Positions 62,764 to 64,000 of a stretch of 64,000 nt of DNA are shown here, one piece after another; the stretch's first letter is position 1, and each line of letters opens with the position of its first letter. This DNA comes from Cronobacter sakazakii (GTDB taxonomy: Bacteria; Pseudomonadota; Gammaproteobacteria; Enterobacterales; Enterobacteriaceae): the NCBI RefSeq assembly GCF_000982825.1, contig NZ_CP011047.1, positions 2,542,001 through 2,606,000 on the forward strand. The letters are read 5' to 3'. The notes beneath the pieces were generated by a model. The model searched no databases, was not told the origin of the DNA, and was given only the letters and a program-made list of their open reading frames with translations. The position numbers and the translations under genes were made by a program.

Positions 62764-63842
62764 ACTCGCTCCGTGGCCGCAAGGCCGGGTTGGTCACGCA
62801 GGGCATCAATCACGCGCTGGCACTCTTCGCGGGTGCCGACGGTAATGCGCAGGCAGCCGCTGAGTGTCGGTTGTCTGTTCTGGTCTCTTAAGATAATGCC
62901 CTGATCCCACAGCGATTTAAATACCGCGCTGGAGGCGGTAATGCGCGCCAGCACATAGTTGGTTTCACTGTCGAAAACCGCCTCGACGCACGGCGTCTCG
63001 CGCAGGCCCGCTATCAGGGCATCGCGGTTAGCCAGCACCTGCGCCACGCGCTCGCGCATCGCGGTGATGCCTTCCGGGCTTAATGCCTGGGCGGCGATAT
63101 CCGCCACTGGCGTCGAGAGCGGGTAGGGTGCAATGACCTTCAGCAGCAGGTTAATGACCTCTTCATTCGCGAGCGTAAAGCCGCAGCGCAGCCCGGCGAG
63201 CGCAAAGGCTTTAGAGAGCGTGCGCAGCACGACGAGGTGCGGGTATTCGCCAAGCCAGCCCGCGAGCGTCGCCTGCGGGCAGAACTCAATATAGGCTTCA
63301 TCCGCCACCACGATGGCTTTGCCGCGCGCCATCTCCAGCAACGTGCGCAGATCCTGCGGGTTAATCAGCTGGCCGGTCGGGTTATTGGGGCTGCAGACGA
63401 AAATGACTTTAACGCCGTCAAGCTGTTCCGCAATCGCAGGCAGATCAAGCTGCCAGCCGTCCGTCGCCTGCACGGTGCGGCACTCCACGCCACTGGTTTC
63501 GGCGCTGACGCTGTACATGCCGTAGGTCGGCGGGCAGTAGAGCACGGCGTCACGCCCCGGCTCGCAGAAGGCGCGGATCAGCAGCTCAATGCCTTCATCC
63601 GCGCCGCGGCTGACCAGCACCTGCTCAGGTGTCACACCGGCGTATTGCGCGTAACGTTCGATGACGCGTTTCGGCTGGCACTCCGGGTAGCGGTTGAGCG
63701 TCTGCGCGGTCAGCTGAAACTCGACGGGCAGCGGATATTCATTCGCGTTCAGCCACACATCGCCATTGCCGCCAAGACGGCGCGCAGACTGGTAGGGCGT
63801 CAGAGTGCGCACGTTCTCGCGCGCGAGTTCTTCAATGCTCAT
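62760..63842 (-). CDS. hisC: HisC, histidinol-phosphate aminotransferase
   Basis: 360 aa class II PLP aminotransferase of step 7. N-terminal YQSARRLGGNGDVWLNANEY, SPNNPTGQLI near 155, the aspartate in VVADEAYIEFCP near 180 and PLP lysine in LRTLSKAFALAGLRCGF near 215. It overlaps hisB by 4 bp and hisD by 4 bp (ATGA). Confidence 0.98.
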   Translation of the reverse strand: MSIEELARENVRTLTPYQSARRLGGNGDVWLNANEYPLPVEFQLTAQTLNRYPECQPKRVIERYAQYAGVTPEQVLVSRGADEGIELLIRAFCEPGRDAVLYCPPTYGMYSVSAETSGVECRTVQATDGWQLDLPAIAEQLDGVKVIFVCSPNNPTGQLINPQDLRTLLEMARGKAIVVADEAYIEFCPQATLAGWLGEYPHLVVLRTLSKAFALAGLRCGFTLANEEVINLLLKVIAPYPLSTPVADIAAQALSPEGITAMRERVAQVLANRDALIAGLRETPCVEAVFDSETNYVLARITASSAVFKSLWDQGIILRDQNRQPTLSGCLRITVGTREECQRVIDALRDQPGLAATERV

Positions 63843-64000
63843 GCTTGCTCCTTCAGGGCTGCCACGCGCAGCGTCACGGCGTTTTTGTGGGCGGTGAGCT
63901 GTTCTGCTGCCGCCAGGGTTTCGATGGTTTCAGCCAGCGCGGAAAAGCCCGCGGGCGTTAATTCCTGCACCGTCATACGCTTCTGGAAATCCGCCAGACC
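63839..64000 (-). CDS. hisD: HisD, histidinol dehydrogenase (partial, C-terminus only)
   Basis: The last 53 codons and stop; the rest lies beyond base 64000. The translated end GLADFQKRMTVQELTPAGFS continuing to LTAHKNAVTLRVAALKEQA matches the C-terminus of E. coli HisD, the enzyme oxidising histidinol to histidine. The stop overlaps the hisC start by 4 bp. Confidence 0.96.
   Translation of the reverse strand, partial: GLADFQKRMTVQELTPAGFSALAETIETLAAAEQLTAHKNAVTLRVAALKEQA

Noticed and set aside
1..64000. tRNA or rRNA genes, CRISPR arrays, insertion sequences, prophage or integrase genes
   Set aside because: None was seen on reading the sequence and translations; the atypical O-antigen block carries no transposase or attachment-site features.

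Overview
This window is enterobacterial chromosome, the region equivalent to E. coli K-12 mdtABCD to hisD. Gene order and protein sequences follow E. coli closely, but some loci differ: a toxin-antitoxin pair lies beside mdtA, ugd is missing between gnd and wzz, and a gnu gene lies before galF. The high-GC, E. coli-like backbone with these differences suggests Cronobacter or a near relative. That genus call is an inference and rests on no marker gene.

Layout. (1) 1-8119, minus strand: the mdtABCD multidrug efflux operon, with mdtD cut by the window edge. (2) 8120-8995: mdtA control region, a possible 40-codon ORF, and a HigB/HigA-type toxin-antitoxin module with palindromic operators. (3) 9005-19849: yegD, alkA, yegE (dgcE), udk, dcd, asmA and yegH. 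(4) 19850-43594: a 732-bp leader with a JUMPstart/ops element, then the complete colanic acid operon wza-wzb-wzc-wcaABCDEF-gmd-fcl-gmm-wcaI-cpsB-cpsG-wcaJ-wzxC-wcaKLM, closed by a strong terminator. (5) 43625-45740: gnu and galF. (6) 45741-56104: terminator, promoter, second JUMPstart and the O-antigen operon: rmlB, rmlA, an FdtA/QdtA-type ketoisomerase, a GNAT acetyltransferase, a FemAB-like acyltransferase, an FdtB/QdtB-type aminotransferase, wzx, glycosyltransferase, wzy and two more glycosyltransferases. From rmlA onward this block is clearly AT-rich compared with the rest, as expected for a horizontally exchanged O-antigen locus. (7) 56318-58944: gnd and wzz. (8) 59005-64000, minus strand: hisI, hisF, hisA, hisH, hisB, hisC and the 3' end of hisD.

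How the genes work together. GDP-fucose (cpsB, cpsG, gmd, fcl), WcaJ initiation, the Wca transferases, WzxC flipping, WcaD polymerisation and Wza/Wzb/Wzc export form the colanic acid capsule machinery. The O-antigen locus makes dTDP-4-keto-6-deoxyglucose (RmlA, RmlB). With no rmlC or rmlD, this can only go to a 3-amino-3,6-dideoxyhexose through the isomerase and aminotransferase. Three glycosyltransferases plus WecA/Gnu initiation predict a repeat of about four sugars, with chain length set by Wzz.

The most interesting part is 48081-50963. The two genes between isomerase and aminotransferase, where a hexapeptide-repeat N-acyltransferase normally sits, are a GNAT protein and a FemAB-like protein. 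This suggests an amino-acyl (N-acetylated amino acid) decoration of the 3-amino sugar. The isomerase also carries a mixed pair of the residues thought to decide fuco versus quinovo stereochemistry. No tRNA, rRNA, CRISPR array, insertion sequence or prophage gene was seen.
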